Part shown: positions 1-10,552 of the stretch, one piece after another
Numbering within the stretch: position 1 is the first letter of the stretch
Layout: every line of letters begins with the position of its first letter
Position numbers and translations under genes: made by a program
Assembly: GCA_029204045.2 (NCBI GenBank)
Contig: JAQNDB010000531.1
Location: 1-64,000 of the forward strand
Direction of reading: 5' to 3'
Source of the DNA: Tillandsia leiboldiana
Lineage: Eukaryota > Streptophyta > Magnoliopsida > Poales > Bromeliaceae
DNA length: 64,000 bases
The notes under the pieces: model-generated
Databases searched by the model: none
Seen by the model: only the letters and a program-made list of their open reading frames with translations
What the model was told of the DNA's origin: nothing

Positions 1-618
1 GAGTAGAACTTCAACTTTTGGTTTTTCCATTTGTTTGAATGCATGCCTCGACTAACTATTTGCTAATATTTTGGGCATGTATTAACTAACAATTGATGTT
101 CACTAACAAGTTTGTGCACGTTGGGTTTTGATTGGGCATAGAAGATTATGTTGTTCTTCTTAACTCTGATCAATTAATAGTGCATAGAAGATAATGTTGG
201 TTCTTAACTCTGATCATACATATCTATATTATATATTAGTTTGTCACAAACATGTTCATGACATTTTTGGTTTTTACGTGCAAAGGGAGAATGTTGGTGT
301 TTATTTAACTATATCAGTTTTAATATCTGAAATATAAAATGTCATGTACGGATAATGAGTTAAACCTTCATCTCTGTTGGTGTTTTTTTTGATGATACAA
401 AATTCTTGAGGTATCTAACGATTTCTTTTGCAAGAATGTTTCTTTTTGCCAGAGATTACAGATGTCCTAAGTCTAGAGTTTTTTAGGGTTTTTAACTCAT
501 GTTGTATTTTGGAATCTCCATTGTCAATTTTGTGTTGTATGGTGATAGCAACAAAAATATCTTTTTGAATTTTCTTTAGTGGATCTATGTTTTGTCACGA
601 AACCGCCAAAGGGGGAGA
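1..618 (+). other. 3' internal tail of SIRE-type copia element (copia-0)
   Basis: This is non-coding sequence matching the stretch between the envelope-like ORF and the 3' LTR in copia-2 (about 54190-54809), including the duplicated segment about a bright-line phrase GCATAGAAGATATGTTGG. It ends in the polypurine tract AAAGGGGGAGA (608-617) directly before the LTR. Relative to copia-1 and copia-2 it carries many one-base insertions and deletions. The coding part of this element lies left of the window. No gene is visible here. Confidence 0.85.
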
Positions 619-1942
619 TGTTACGAATTTGAGTTGGCGTAGTTTTCGTGAAAGTCTCAGTCTTGAAGATTGAAGGTGAAGAAAGTTGGATCATTTAACT
701 CAATCTCAAGTAAGAAGAATTCAAAAGGGCAGTATGTTTAACTAAAGAATTTGTGTGATCCGAATACTCTTGTAGGTAGAAACACTTGGAAGAATTTTCA
801 TTGCATAAAAATCAAAAACTGACTTGGGACATTCAGGTCCGTCAGGTTGTGTTCGATTCGGATCCCGAAGGTGGTTTTTCGTTTCATACTCGCGCAATCC
901 GGATCGTAGTCTCTTGATCCGGATCCCGAACGTTGAGTTTACCATCTACCTTGAACGATCCGGATCTTGCTTCGCAATCCGGATCCCGAACGTTGATGTT
1001 TGGTAAACTGTATGAACGATCCGGATCGTAGTCACATGATCCGGATCCCGAACCTTCGTTTTTCTGGAATTGGCTGTTTCGTTATGACGATCCGGATCCT
1101 AGTTATCACGATCCGGATCGCCGTCCGTAAATATCCAGAAATGGTTGGTTTTTGATTCTTATCTCCTTCCTAGGGTTTCTAACCTATAATACACCCTATG
1201 TCTTTCTTTCTAGGGTGAAATCCACATAGCCGTCATTTTCTTGTATCATCTTATACGGCTATAGATCCACATATAGAGAAGAAGGAAATCATTAGAGAAT
1301 ACTCTATGTTTCTTCATCTATATTGATTAGTTTGATTCTAGGTTTTCATACTCACATCTGAGTTGAATCAAACTAATGAATACTTAGATGGTATTTCCGA
1401 TCTATCTTTGATCTAAGTATTCGGCGGATCATCACCACCCAAAAACAACGATTTCCCCAAAAATCGGCGCGTGGTATTCGCGTGTCCTTGTGGATTCAAG
1501 GTTCAATCGCTCTCGGTGGATTCGGAGCGAGGCACGTTCGTGGATTCGAACGGTGCTATTGGGTGAAGACCGGGGATTCGGTCGGACGTCGTGGATTCGA
1601 CGTTGGACGCCGGGATTCGGCGTTGGGCGCAGATCGTGGATTCGAGAAAGCGTCGGAGCGAGCGGAGAAGATCCTCTAGGAGCGTATGGAAAAGGTAGTC
1701 GTAGTGGTACGGTAAATCACCTTGTACGTGTTTTAATTCTCCGTGGATTTCTTCCGTTTATCGTCCGCGTGGTTTTTGTTTACCGTCCGGTATGTAGTTT
1801 TCCACTAAAATCTGCGTGTTATTTTATTTCCGCATTGGTTTTTATCGCAACGAATTTTTGGAGTGTTTATAATACGTTTACATCCTTTCACCCACCTCTA
1901 GTTTTTTTTCATCCCCTATTTAGATCCGATTTATACGACCCA
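619..1942 (+). repeat. 3' LTR of SIRE-type copia element (copia-0)
   Basis: The LTR begins TGTTACGAATTTGAG after the polypurine tract and runs to the sequence equivalent to the ...CGACCCAACA end of the other copies, where the last bases are altered to CGACCCA. Diagnostic variants (CGAACGTTGAG rather than CGAACACTGAG) put it in the copia-2 subfamily. It contains the same GATCCGGATC array and the A/T-rich promoter region, with several array copies damaged by indels. The sequence that follows is gypsy A integrase on the minus strand, so the element inserted into gypsy A. The 5' TSD lies outside the window. Confidence 0.9.
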
Positions 1943-2830
1943 GTGCACGTCCATCCAGTTTCTTCTCACAAATTGGACGTCTCCCTCATTTTTGGGCCAC
2001 CAGAAGGTCAGTTTGACGTTTGTACTCTTCTTCCCCCGGATGCGCTGTATTTGAGAGTTTGCTGCTTCCGCTCATTTCCTCTTGTTCCGGTGACCGTAGG
2101 CAGATTTCCCGAATTTTCTGCTGTCGGTTTGTACTGTGACAGCACCCCTTGTCGGACTTTATCTCTTCGCCCAGCTCGGAGTTGGGCATCCATCACTTCC
2201 CTCGCAATTCTGTCATAGGGTATCATGATCAGGGAAGAAGTTGTTCGACTGTGGCCGTGTACTATTTCCTAGTCTTCTCTGGAAAAATTCCCGAATCCTA
2301 GCTTTTTGTGTGATGCAACTTTTTGTTTTTTCTCGGCCTACCCCTACGGCTCTGGCGTGCCACCACGTTTCCTTTCGAAGGTAACAGTGGTATCGTTCAA
2401 TGTATTTTTAGTACTCGAGACTCCGTCCGTTGTTGAAATGTGGCCTTTTGGAATGAGTACTTGATTTTATGATCTGAGCAACATTGCAGTGTGGACCCAT
2501 ACAGGTCGTGTCTCCACAGCTTGAGGACGAACACACCGCTGCGAGTTCCAACGTGCACAGGGAAGTTTCGGGTCGTATTCCTTTAGCTGCCTGACTTTAC
2601 TACCTAAACCTCTTCCCCGTTGCATGGCACTCCACCCAGTCGTTTGGCGACGCATTTGCATTACATTCATAATCTCCCCTGTTCTGGCGGGGGCGAGAAT
2701 GGAGCTTGCGTCAATTTTATTCCTTGAGCTCTGGAATCTCCTCTGACATTTGTGTGCGTCCATTGAACTTTTCCCTTTTTTGTCACACGGGTAAAAGGGG
2801 TGGCTATCTTGGAGGGAAACCTCCACGAAG
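1943..2830 (-). pseudogene. Ty3/gypsy (gypsy A) pol fragment: RT end, RNase H, integrase N-terminus
   Basis: Read on the minus strand, this continues the RT at 14598-15470 across the copia-1 insertion. From 2830 leftward it gives the RT/RNase H connection (FVE...), the segment ending VRQLKEYDP, and, after a frameshift, an RNase H stretch resembling KLWRHDLYG...SDHK (about 2440-2530). Around 1960-2230 there is an integrase zinc-finger-like region (VLSQYK, WWPKMRED-like). Gag and RT lie to the right and the integrase core should lie left of copia-0. Several frameshifts break every domain, so it is not functional. Assignment to Tekay/Del is from motif resemblance. Confidence 0.8.
2826..2830. repeat. 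Target-site duplication of copia-1 (left)
   Basis: CGAAG precedes the 5' LTR and is repeated exactly at 14598-14602 after the 3' LTR. A 5-bp duplication is normal for Ty1/copia integrase. Confidence 0.95.
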
Positions 2831-4180
2831 TGTTACGGAATTTGAGTTGGCGTAGTTTCGTGAAAGTCTCAAGTCTTGAAGATTGAAGGTGAAGAAAGTT
2901 GGATCATTTAACTCAATCTCAAGAAAGAAGAATTCAAAAGGATCAGGTATGTTTAACTAAAGATTTTGTGTGATCCGAATACTTCTTGTAGTGTAGAAAC
3001 ACTTGGAAGAATCTTTCATTGCATAAAAATCAAAAACTGGACTTGGGACATGTTCAGGATCCGGATCAGGTTGTTCGATCCGGATCCCGAAGGTGGTTCG
3101 TTCATACACCAGTTCAATCCGGATCGTAGCCTCTTGATCCGGATCCCGAACACTGAGTTTACCATCTTCCTTGAACGATCCGGATCAGGCTTCGCAATCC
3201 GGATCCCGAACGTTGATGTTTGGTGAACTGTATGAACGATCCGGATCAAGCACTTCGATCCGGATCCCGAACCTTCGTTTTTCTGGAATTGCCTGACATC
3301 GTTGCGACGATCCGGATCACAGTTAATCCGATCCGGATCGCCGTCCGTAAAACCTCCAGAAATGTTAGGTTTTTGATTCTTATCTCCTTCCTAGGGTTTC
3401 TAACCTATAAATAGACCCTATGATTCTTTTTCTAGGGTGAATCCACTGTGAATCGAAATAGCCGTCATTTTCATATATCATCTTATACGGCTCTAGATCC
3501 ACATATAGAGAAGAAAGGAAATCATTAGAGAATACTCTATGTTTCTTCATCTATATTGATTAGTTTGATTCTAGGTTTTCATACTCACATCTTGAGTTGA
3601 ATCAAACTAATGAATACTTAGATGGTATTTCCGATCTATCTTTGATCTAAGTATTCGGCGGATCATCACCACCCAAAACAACGATTTACCCCAAAAATCG
3701 TGCGCGTGGATTCGCGTGTCCTTGTGGATTCAAGGTTCAACCGCTCTCGTGGATTCGGAGCGAGGCACGTTCGTGGATTCGAAGGGTGCTATTGGGTGAA
3801 GACCGTGGATTCGGTCGGACGTCGTGGATTCGACGTTGGACGCCGTGGATTCGGCGTTGGGCGCTGATCGTGGATTCGAGAAGCGTCGCGGAGCGAGCGG
3901 AGAAGATCCTCTAGGAGCGTATGGAAAAGGTTGAGTCGTAAGTGTGTACGGTAAATCACCTTGTACGTGTTTTAATTCTAGTGGATTTCTGCCGTGTTAT
4001 CGGTCCCGTGGTTTTTTACTCCGGTGATGGAGTTTTCCACGTAAAATCTTGCGTATTATTTTTATTTCCGCATTGGGTTTTTATCGCAACGATTTTTTGA
4101 GTGTTTATGCGTTTACACCTATTCACCCCCCTCTAGGTGTTTTTTCCCCTATTTAGATCCTTATTACATATAACCCAACA
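2831..4180 (+). repeat. 5' LTR of copia-1
   Basis: It runs TGTTACGGAA...TAACCCAACA, with TGTT/AACA inverted ends, and is 1350 bp long. U3 carries the paired GATCCGGATC array (3058-3339) followed by a TATA box at 3405-3414. The 3' half contains a run of short GTGGATTCG-type repeats (about 3700-3880) spaced roughly 20-30 bp. Confidence 0.95.
3058..3414 (+). promoter_or_regulatory. LTR promoter: five pairs of GATCCGGATC plus TATA box
   Basis: Ten copies of the palindrome GATCCGGATC (two as AATCCGGATC) start at 3058, 3077, 3116, 3136, 3177, 3196, 3238, 3257, 3309 and 3330. They form five pairs, 19-21 bp apart within a pair and about 58-71 bp between pairs. In the first four pairs the second member continues as CCCGAA; the last member continues as GCCG. 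CTATAAATAG follows at 3405-3414. Enhancer plus core promoter is inferred from position. The same array occurs in the LTRs at 619, 13247, 45756 and 54810. Confidence 0.7.
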
Positions 4181-4182
4181 AG

Positions 4183-4194
4183 TGGTATCAGAGC
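4183..4194 (+). other. Primer-binding site of copia-1
   Basis: TGGTATCAGAGC lies two bases after the 5' LTR. It is complementary to the 3' end of plant initiator methionine tRNA, the usual primer of Ty1/copia elements. Confidence 0.93.
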
Positions 4195-4213
4195 AGGAAT
4201 AGGGTTGTAAACA

Positions 4214-4975
4214 ATGGTTGAAGGTGGAAACATCAACCGACCCCGTTCTTCGATGGAACAAATTATGCGTACTGGAAAGTACGGATGAAAGCCTTTTTAA
4301 TTTCCATCGACGAACGGGTGTGGCAATCGATTGAATTAGGATGGACTAATCCAACAGAATTTATTGGTGATGTTCACACCTTAAAACCTAGGTCGAAATG
4401 GACCAAGGAAGAGTTAAACTCATCTTCTTACAATGGCAAGGGAATTAATGCTATCTTTAATGCCTTATCTCAAACTGAATTCTCTCGCGTCTCGGCATGT
4501 GAGACTGCGAAAGAAATCTGGGATGTTCTTCAGGTTACACATGAGGGAACTAACCTCGTGAAGATTCAGAAACTGCAAATGCTTACGAGCAAGTTTGACT
4601 CTATCTTAATGGCAGAAAATGAATCTTTCACGGACTACTATACACGATTGCAAGACATCGTAAACTCATGTGCTAATCTGGGAGAGAAGATTCCAGAATT
4701 TAAGATTGTAAGAAAGATCTTAAGACTCTTCCTGAACGATTTCGCCCAAAGGTTACTGCCATTGAAACTATTAAACACCCGGACGAAATACGTGTAGAAG
4801 AATTAGTTGGTTCATTACAACTTATGAAATGACATTTACTACTAACAATTCTTCTGGAAAGGCATCCACTTCTAAGTCTTCAGGTTATGCGTTGAAAACA
4901 ACTAAGGAAGAAGACGCGGATACATCCTCCTCAGACGATGACGAGAACCTTCTATGGAGGAATTTGAGAAGCAGC
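4214..4975 (+). pseudogene. gag N-terminal part of copia-1, frameshifted
   Basis: Gag would start at ATG 4214 (MVEGGN...), as in copia-2 at 47126. Compared with copia-2, single bases are missing near 4245, 4721 and 4818, and a fourth loss near 4949 (an AACCCTTCT-like site) is implied by the reading frame. Between the breaks the protein matches the copia gag/UBN2-type domain (NGKGINAIFNALSQTEFSRV, LVKIQKLQMLTSKFD). The last break separates it from the open frame starting at 4954. All four losses are in short homopolymers, so sequence error is as plausible as real mutation. If real, no full-length Gag can be made from this copy. Confidence 0.85.
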
Positions 4976-7900
4976 TCGCTCTCTTGACAAGGAAGTTTCG
5001 CCGCAATTTTCGAAGGGGTAATTCAAGCAAATCTCCATCCTTCGGAAAGTCGAACAAAGGCAAGGGTACTTCAGGTTACAAGTCAAGAAAGCAAGAGAAC
5101 TTCTCAAAGGATAAGAAAAGTTCAGAAGGACAACTACAATGCTTCAAATGTCGAGGCTACGGCCACATTGCAACGGAATGTCCTAACAAGTATCCGGCAA
5201 AGAAGAAGGCGATGCAAGTCGTCACTTGGGATGACAACTCAACGTCAAATGAGTCGTCTTCGAGTGATGAAGAAAAGAGCTCCACCGCATTCCATGCGTC
5301 CGTATCTTCACCCTTCATGTGCTTTATGGCAAGTACATCCGAGTCATTGTCCAACTCCACTGTTGAAAAGAATGCTACGGACAACGAATCGGATGATTCG
5401 GAAGGTGAAGAGTTTGCTCTAGCCTACCACAGACTTTTGAGGGACTCAAAGAAAGTGGCTAAGCAAAACAAGAGTTTGAGAGGGAGAGTGCATGATCTCG
5501 AAGAAGAAGCAAAAAGAGCGACTTCTCTCTCAAACGCTCTTGAAGTGGAAAGGGAAAACCTGATAAAGGCAAATGCTTCCCTTCAAGAGTCCAATGAGCA
5601 ACTTGAGAAGGAACATACAAATCTGGTGGATAACGCGAATCACTTCTCAAAGCTCTACAACGAGGCTCGACAGGATAACCTGGAAATGACAAAGACCATT
5701 TTCCAACTCAAGAATGACTTACAGCGATTCTCTTCAGGAAGGAGTAAGTTGGATAGACTTCTTGGTCTTGGTCAATCAAATAGGTTCGGCCTCGGATACA
5801 CTCAAACTGGAAACAGTCCAAGTTCGAGTGAGACAGTTTTTGTGCCTCAGTCGGTATCTCCTCCTCCGACACCGGAATTCAAGACAAACAACGACAACAA
5901 ACCTACTTCATCCTCTTTGGGATCGTCAAGATCTAAGGTATGTTTTCGTTGTGGTGTTTCAGGGCACATAAGAAGATATTGCAAGACGGGAGTCGAACGC
6001 TCATCTCAAGGACCTCTTGCAACAACTACCAAAAAGGCTCCTCCCCGAAAATCAAAGCAAAACTTTTCAAATGAAAAGAGACTTGGTAGTTCATCGCGCA
6101 AGACGATCTCATCAAGGAACAACAATCGCTATAACAAGACGCCTTCACCTAGGCATATAACTTCACGACCATTACCGACGCACTCCAAAAGGGTTTGGGT
6201 GCGCAAAGGTGAAATTTTCCCTTGTCTTGTTTCCAATGTTTCCTTGCATGCATATGATAGTTCGTCTTGGTATCTGGATAGCGGGTGTTCCCGTCACATG
6301 ACCGGTGACAAAAATAGTTTACAAAATCTTGAGAAAATCTCCGGAGGACACGTTGTTTTCGGAGACGGTCGATCTTCCAAAATTGTTGGAAAAGGGACGG
6401 TAGCTATTCCAGATGGCCCAATTTTGAAAAACGTCTTATTTGTTGATGGCCTTAAGACTAACCTCATAAGCATAAGTCAACTTTGCGACAATGGTTTTTC
6501 AGTTAACTTTTCATCTGTTGAATGCGTTGTAACTGATAAGGACCATGTCTTCTTTTTAAAAGGGGTTAGATCTGAAAACAATTGTTATGTTGTTCCTAAT
6601 AAATTTTCTGAAAATTGTAACTTAGCCGCTTTGAATAATGAAACTCTTTGGCATGAAAGGCTAGGTCACTTAAATTTTAAGGAACTTACTAGAATTTCAA
6701 GCAAGGACGTGGTCAAGGGGGTTCCAAAGCTTTTATTTAAACAAAACAGTGTGTGTGGTGGTTGCCAAAAGGGAAAACAGTCTAGGACTGCACACAAGAA
6801 CTTGAACCACGTTGGTACAAAACGCCCCTTGGAACTTTTGCACATGGACTTAATGGGGCCGACCCGTCAACCATCTTTGGGAGGTAAATGGTACATTTTT
6901 TTATTGGTTGATGATTTCTCTCGGTTTTCTTGGGTAGCATTTTTAAAAGAGAAAGCTGATACGTTTGACTCTTTTCATGAGATTTGCCATCGTATTATGA
7001 TTGAAAAGAATGAAAAGATCATTCGTGTTAGAAGTGATAGAGGTGGAGAATTCATAAATTCAAAATTCTTTGATTTTTGCACTTCAAATGGAATTAAACA
7101 TGAATTCTCGGCACCCTATACACCTCAGCAGAATGGTGTTCTTGAGCGCAAGAACAGGGTTGTTCAAGAGATGGCGCGTGTGATGCTTCATAGGCGGAAT
7201 TTACCGCTACATTTTTGGGCTGAAGCCGTGAACACCGATGTCTATGTCATTAATAGAGTTTACTTGCACCCAGGAACTTTAAATACACCATATGAGCTGT
7301 GGTTTAGTAGAAAACCCAATATCAAATATTTTCGTGTCTTCGGGAGTCGATGTTACATTTTACGTGACCGTGAAAATCTTGGAAAGTTCGACTCTCGAAG
7401 TGATGAAGGGATCTTTTTGGGTTATTCTACGAATAGCAGAGCATATCGAGTATTTAACATTGAATCTAAGACGATCGTAGAATCTATAAATGTTAAAGTA
7501 GATGAAGCTTTTCACTTTGAAACTGGAAAATCTACCCTCGATATCTCTCTAGATGATGATTCTCCTGCTAGTGCATCTTCTCATAATAATACTTCCAATA
7601 TTAATGATGCATCTAATGGTTCTTCTAGTTTATCTGATGTGCTGGAATCATCTCATATATCTCCGAGTACTCCGTTTCAACAAACGTTACGAATCTCCAA
7701 GGATCATCCGGAATCGAATATTATTGGAGATCCACAAGAAGGAGTCAGAACTCGGAGGCAGTTGGTTTGTGGATTCGCTTGCTACGTATCTTTAATCGAA
7801 CCAAAGAACATAGATGAAGCTCTTCAGGATGACTACTGGATTAAAGCAATGCAGGAAGAGCTCCATCAATTTGAGCGAAACAAAGTCTGGGAATTAACGA

Positions 7901-9327
7901 AGCCTCCAAAGCAACACAATGTGATAGGTACCAAATGGATCTTCAAGAACAAGAAAAATGAGGATGGTACTATCATCAGGAACAAGGCACGATTAGTTGC
8001 CCAAGGCTATTCTCAAGTAGAAGGTATAGACTTTGATGAAACATTCGCCCCTGTAGCTAGACTCGAGTCCATTCGTATACTATTTGCTATTGCTTGTCAT
8101 TTTAAAATCAAATTATTTCAAATGGACGTTAAGAGCGCATTTCTAAATGGGTTTTTAAATGAGGAAGTTTATGTGGCTCAACCGAAAGGTTTTGTAGATC
8201 ATAAACAACCTAACCATGTTTTTCGTTTGAAAAAGGCTCTTTACGGTCTGAAACAAGCACCGCGAGCATGGTACGAAAGGTTAACAAAGCACTTTTTGGA
8301 GAAGGGCTATACTCGAGGGGGAGCTGATAGGACTCTCTTTGTGAAGCATTATCAAAGCAATTTCATTGTAGCACAAATCTATGTCGATGACATTGTATTT
8401 GGCGCAACAAAAGATAACGATGCTTCTAAATTCGCGGAGACCATGGAAAGCGAATTTGAGATGTCCATGATGGGCGAATTGACTTATTTCCTTGGATTGC
8501 AAATTAAACAAAATGATGAAGGTATTCACTTGAGTCAATCCAAGTATGCAATGGAGTTGGTCAAAAAGTTTGATCTAGAAAATTGTAAAGATTTTCCGAC
8601 TCCAATGGGAACTAGCCACAAGGGACTTGGAAGTGAATCACATAGTGAGAATGTAGACGAGAAACTGTATCGAAGTATGATTGGAAGTCTACTTTACCTC
8701 ACGGCTAGTCGCCCAGATATATCTTTTGGTGTTGGGATTTGCGCGAGATATCAATCAGCACCAAAGGAGGTTCACCTGAAAGCGGTGAAAAGGATCATCC
8801 GGTATATCAAAGGATCAATTAATTTCGGAATTTGGTATCCTATGGGAACAAGTTTGGATATTGTTGGATACTCAGATGCCGATTGGGCAGGATCAGTGGA
8901 TGATCGGAAAAGCACGAGTGGTGCATGCTTTTATCTTGGCCATTGCCTTGTTGCATGGCACAGTAAAAAGCAGAACTGCATAGCACTCTCGACTGCCGAA
9001 GCGGAATACATTTCAGCTGGAAGTTGCTCAACTCAACTCATTTGGATGAAAAGCGTATTGAGCGACTTCCGCATTTCAGCATCTTCGGTAACAATACTTT
9101 GTGACAACACTCGTGCAATTAACATTTCTAAAAACCCTGTGTTGCACTCTAGAACAAAACATATTGAACTTAGATATCATTTTCTTAGAGAGCTAGTTGA
9201 ATCAAATACTCTTCAACTCTCATATATTTCAACTGAGGATCAATTAGCTGACATTCTAACAAAACCTTTGAATCAAAAACGTTTTATTCACTTACGAAAA
9301 GCAATTGGGATGCTTTCCTTGAAATAA
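4954..9327 (+). CDS. Ty1/copia gag(C-terminal)-pol polyprotein: two zinc knuckles, protease, integrase, RT, RNase H
   Basis: This 1457-codon ORF encodes the retrotransposition enzymes. In order it has zinc knuckle 1 (C63-x2-C-x4-H-x4-C76), a coiled-coil-like Glu/Lys-rich segment (about 170-245), zinc knuckle 2 (C330-C343), aspartic protease (DSG, 442-444), the pre-integrase His/Cys region from H567, and the integrase core with D632, D695 and E731 (35 residues between the last two). RT has a catalytic Asp at 1058 and YVDD at 1143-1146. RNase H follows (SDADWAG near 1307, STAEAEY) and the ORF ends in IGMLSLK. The first ATG after the upstream frameshift is an artefact of the break; the native polyprotein starts at 4214. 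No stop or frameshift occurs over 4.4 kb. Copia-2 is a close homologue lacking large parts of this ORF. Confidence 0.95.
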   Translation: MEEFEKQLALLTRKFRRNFRRGNSSKSPSFGKSNKGKGTSGYKSRKQENFSKDKKSSEGQLQCFKCRGYGHIATECPNKYPAKKKAMQVVTWDDNSTSNESSSSDEEKSSTAFHASVSSPFMCFMASTSESLSNSTVEKNATDNESDDSEGEEFALAYHRLLRDSKKVAKQNKSLRGRVHDLEEEAKRATSLSNALEVERENLIKANASLQESNEQLEKEHTNLVDNANHFSKLYNEARQDNLEMTKTIFQLKNDLQRFSSGRSKLDRLLGLGQSNRFGLGYTQTGNSPSSSETVFVPQSVSPPPTPEFKTNNDNKPTSSSLGSSRSKVCFRCGVSGHIRRYCKTGVERSSQGPLATTTKKAPPRKSKQNFSNEKRLGSSSRKTISSRNNNRYNKTPSPRHITSRPLPTHSKRVWVRKGEIFPCLVSNVSLHAYDSSSWYLDSGCSRHMTGDKNSLQNLEKISGGHVVFGDGRSSKIVGKGTVAIPDGPILKNVLFVDGLKTNLISISQLCDNGFSVNFSSVECVVTDKDHVFFLKGVRSENNCYVVPNKFSENCNLAALNNETLWHERLGHLNFKELTRISSKDVVKGVPKLLFKQNSVCGGCQKGKQSRTAHKNLNHVGTKRPLELLHMDLMGPTRQPSLGGKWYIFLLVDDFSRFSWVAFLKEKADTFDSFHEICHRIMIEKNEKIIRVRSDRGGEFINSKFFDFCTSNGIKHEFSAPYTPQQNGVLERKNRVVQEMARVMLHRRNLPLHFWAEAVNTDVYVINRVYLHPGTLNTPYELWFSRKPNIKYFRVFGSRCYILRDRENLGKFDSRSDEGIFLGYSTNSRAYRVFNIESKTIVESINVKVDEAFHFETGKSTLDISLDDDSPASASSHNNTSNINDASNGSSSLSDVLESSHISPSTPFQQTLRISKDHPESNIIGDPQEGVRTRRQLVCGFACYVSLIEPKNIDEALQDDYWIKAMQEELHQFERNKVWELTKPPKQHNVIGTKWIFKNKKNEDGTIIRNKARLVAQGYSQVEGIDFDETFAPVARLESIRILFAIACHFKIKLFQMDVKSAFLNGFLNEEVYVAQPKGFVDHKQPNHVFRLKKALYGLKQAPRAWYERLTKHFLEKGYTRGGADRTLFVKHYQSNFIVAQIYVDDIVFGATKDNDASKFAETMESEFEMSMMGELTYFLGLQIKQNDEGIHLSQSKYAMELVKKFDLENCKDFPTPMGTSHKGLGSESHSENVDEKLYRSMIGSLLYLTASRPDISFGVGICARYQSAPKEVHLKAVKRIIRYIKGSINFGIWYPMGTSLDIVGYSDADWAGSVDDRKSTSGACFYLGHCLVAWHSKKQNCIALSTAEAEYISAGSCSTQLIWMKSVLSDFRISASSVTILCDNTRAINISKNPVLHSRTKHIELRYHFLRELVESNTLQLSYISTEDQLADILTKPLNQKRFIHLRKAIGMLSLK

Positions 9328-10267
9328 TCTTCTTTTTGAAATCTTTGCTTAGGATAGGTTTTGTATTTGTTTTTGTTTTGTTCATTATCTATGTTTGTAC
9401 ATAGGACATTAATTGAGCATAGATCATAATTGACTTTAATTGCATCTTTTCGCACATTTAGAAATTTATTATGCTTTTGCCATCATAATATTTCACTGTT
9501 GCAATGATCATTTATGTTAATTAAATCATCTTCTAAAGTGATCAAAGTCAATTTCTCTCTCTATGATCTCTTGGTATAGTCATTATCTTATTTGACTGCT
9601 TAGTCGAGTATGAAATCGAGATCAATATTTGGTTGAATACTTTATATCTTAAATAATTGATAGCCAATTGAGGGGGAGTCTTAGAAAAGGTAAAATGCTC
9701 AAAAGATGTGGAAAGAGTTACATCCCAATGAGGAGTGTGAAAACTACCACCACATGGAGGAAAGAGCTACCATCTCGGTCGTCCGAGTATTGTGTGCAGC
9801 TACCACATGTATACCAAGCATGGTTGTTCAAATTTTTGATTAAGTAAAATGCATGTTGAAATACTTGACTCTGTCAAATTTCAAAGTTGGTATAAGGTGG
9901 GTTTTTAAAGAAAGATGCTCAAAGAGCCACTCTCTTCAACAGATTGTCTAGATACATTATCTATTATATTTGGGATTTCAAACATCTATTGATCTTTGTA
10001 TTTCATTTTCTTTACTGAATTGATGATTTGATAAAGGCATTACTCATAAGATCAAGTTAGATGTAATTGAAGGTGTTCAACTTTAAGGGATTTAATTTTT
10101 GTAAATTTTCGTTTCATTTTTGGATATTATTGATAGATTTGGCATAATCTAATTCTTGTTGTATGAAACGATGATTTTTGTTTAAAGTTGATACACATTT
10201 GCGCTTACAATCTTTTTCTGGTTTTTCTTGAATTTCTCTGAAATTTTCTAAAGAAAAAGTTGGGGCC
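9328..10267 (+). other. Pol-env spacer of copia-1 with internal polypurine tract
   Basis: This is non-coding and A/T-rich. GAGGGGGAG at 9670-9678 resembles the 3' polypurine tract and is conserved in copia-2 (51166-51174); it may serve as a second plus-strand priming site, as proposed for internal tracts in this lineage. I see no ORF of note. Confidence 0.6.
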
Positions 10268-10436
10268 GATCCGGATCGGGCTAGATGATCCGGATCCCGA
10301 ACGCAGGAATTCTTCTGCGGGCTGACGATCCGGATTGTATCTGCCGATCCGGATCCCGAACGCAGTTTCTCACTGCGGGTAGCCGATCCGGATCGCAGTT
10401 ATGAACTGATCCGGATCGCGGCTAGGTTTTATAAAG
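10268..10436 (+). promoter_or_regulatory. Internal promoter-like array upstream of envelope-like ORF (copia-1)
   Basis: Six GATCCGGATC motifs (one ending in TT) start at 10268/10287, 10327/10346 and 10385/10408, giving three pairs with the LTR geometry (19-23 bp inside, about 59 bp between). Second members continue CCCGAACGC and the final one GCGGC, as in the LTR. A TATA-like TTTTATAAAG follows at 10427-10436. Between pairs are short GCAG...CTGC inverted repeats. Copia-2 keeps the same layout at 51764-51933. A promoter for a separate env-like transcript is inferred, not shown. Confidence 0.6.
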
Positions 10437-10552
10437 AACAAAAGGGTTTTTGATTTCTTTTACTCCAATCTTTTGTTCCAAAGTTTCCAGAGCCTCTCTC
10501 TCTAGATTTCATCCTTCCTGGAAGCTTTCAAACTCAAGTTCTTCAACTCCAA

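Noticed and set aside
1490..2218. 242-codon frame
   Set aside because: It runs from a copia LTR into the gypsy A fragment on the wrong strand and is held open by indels at the left edge.
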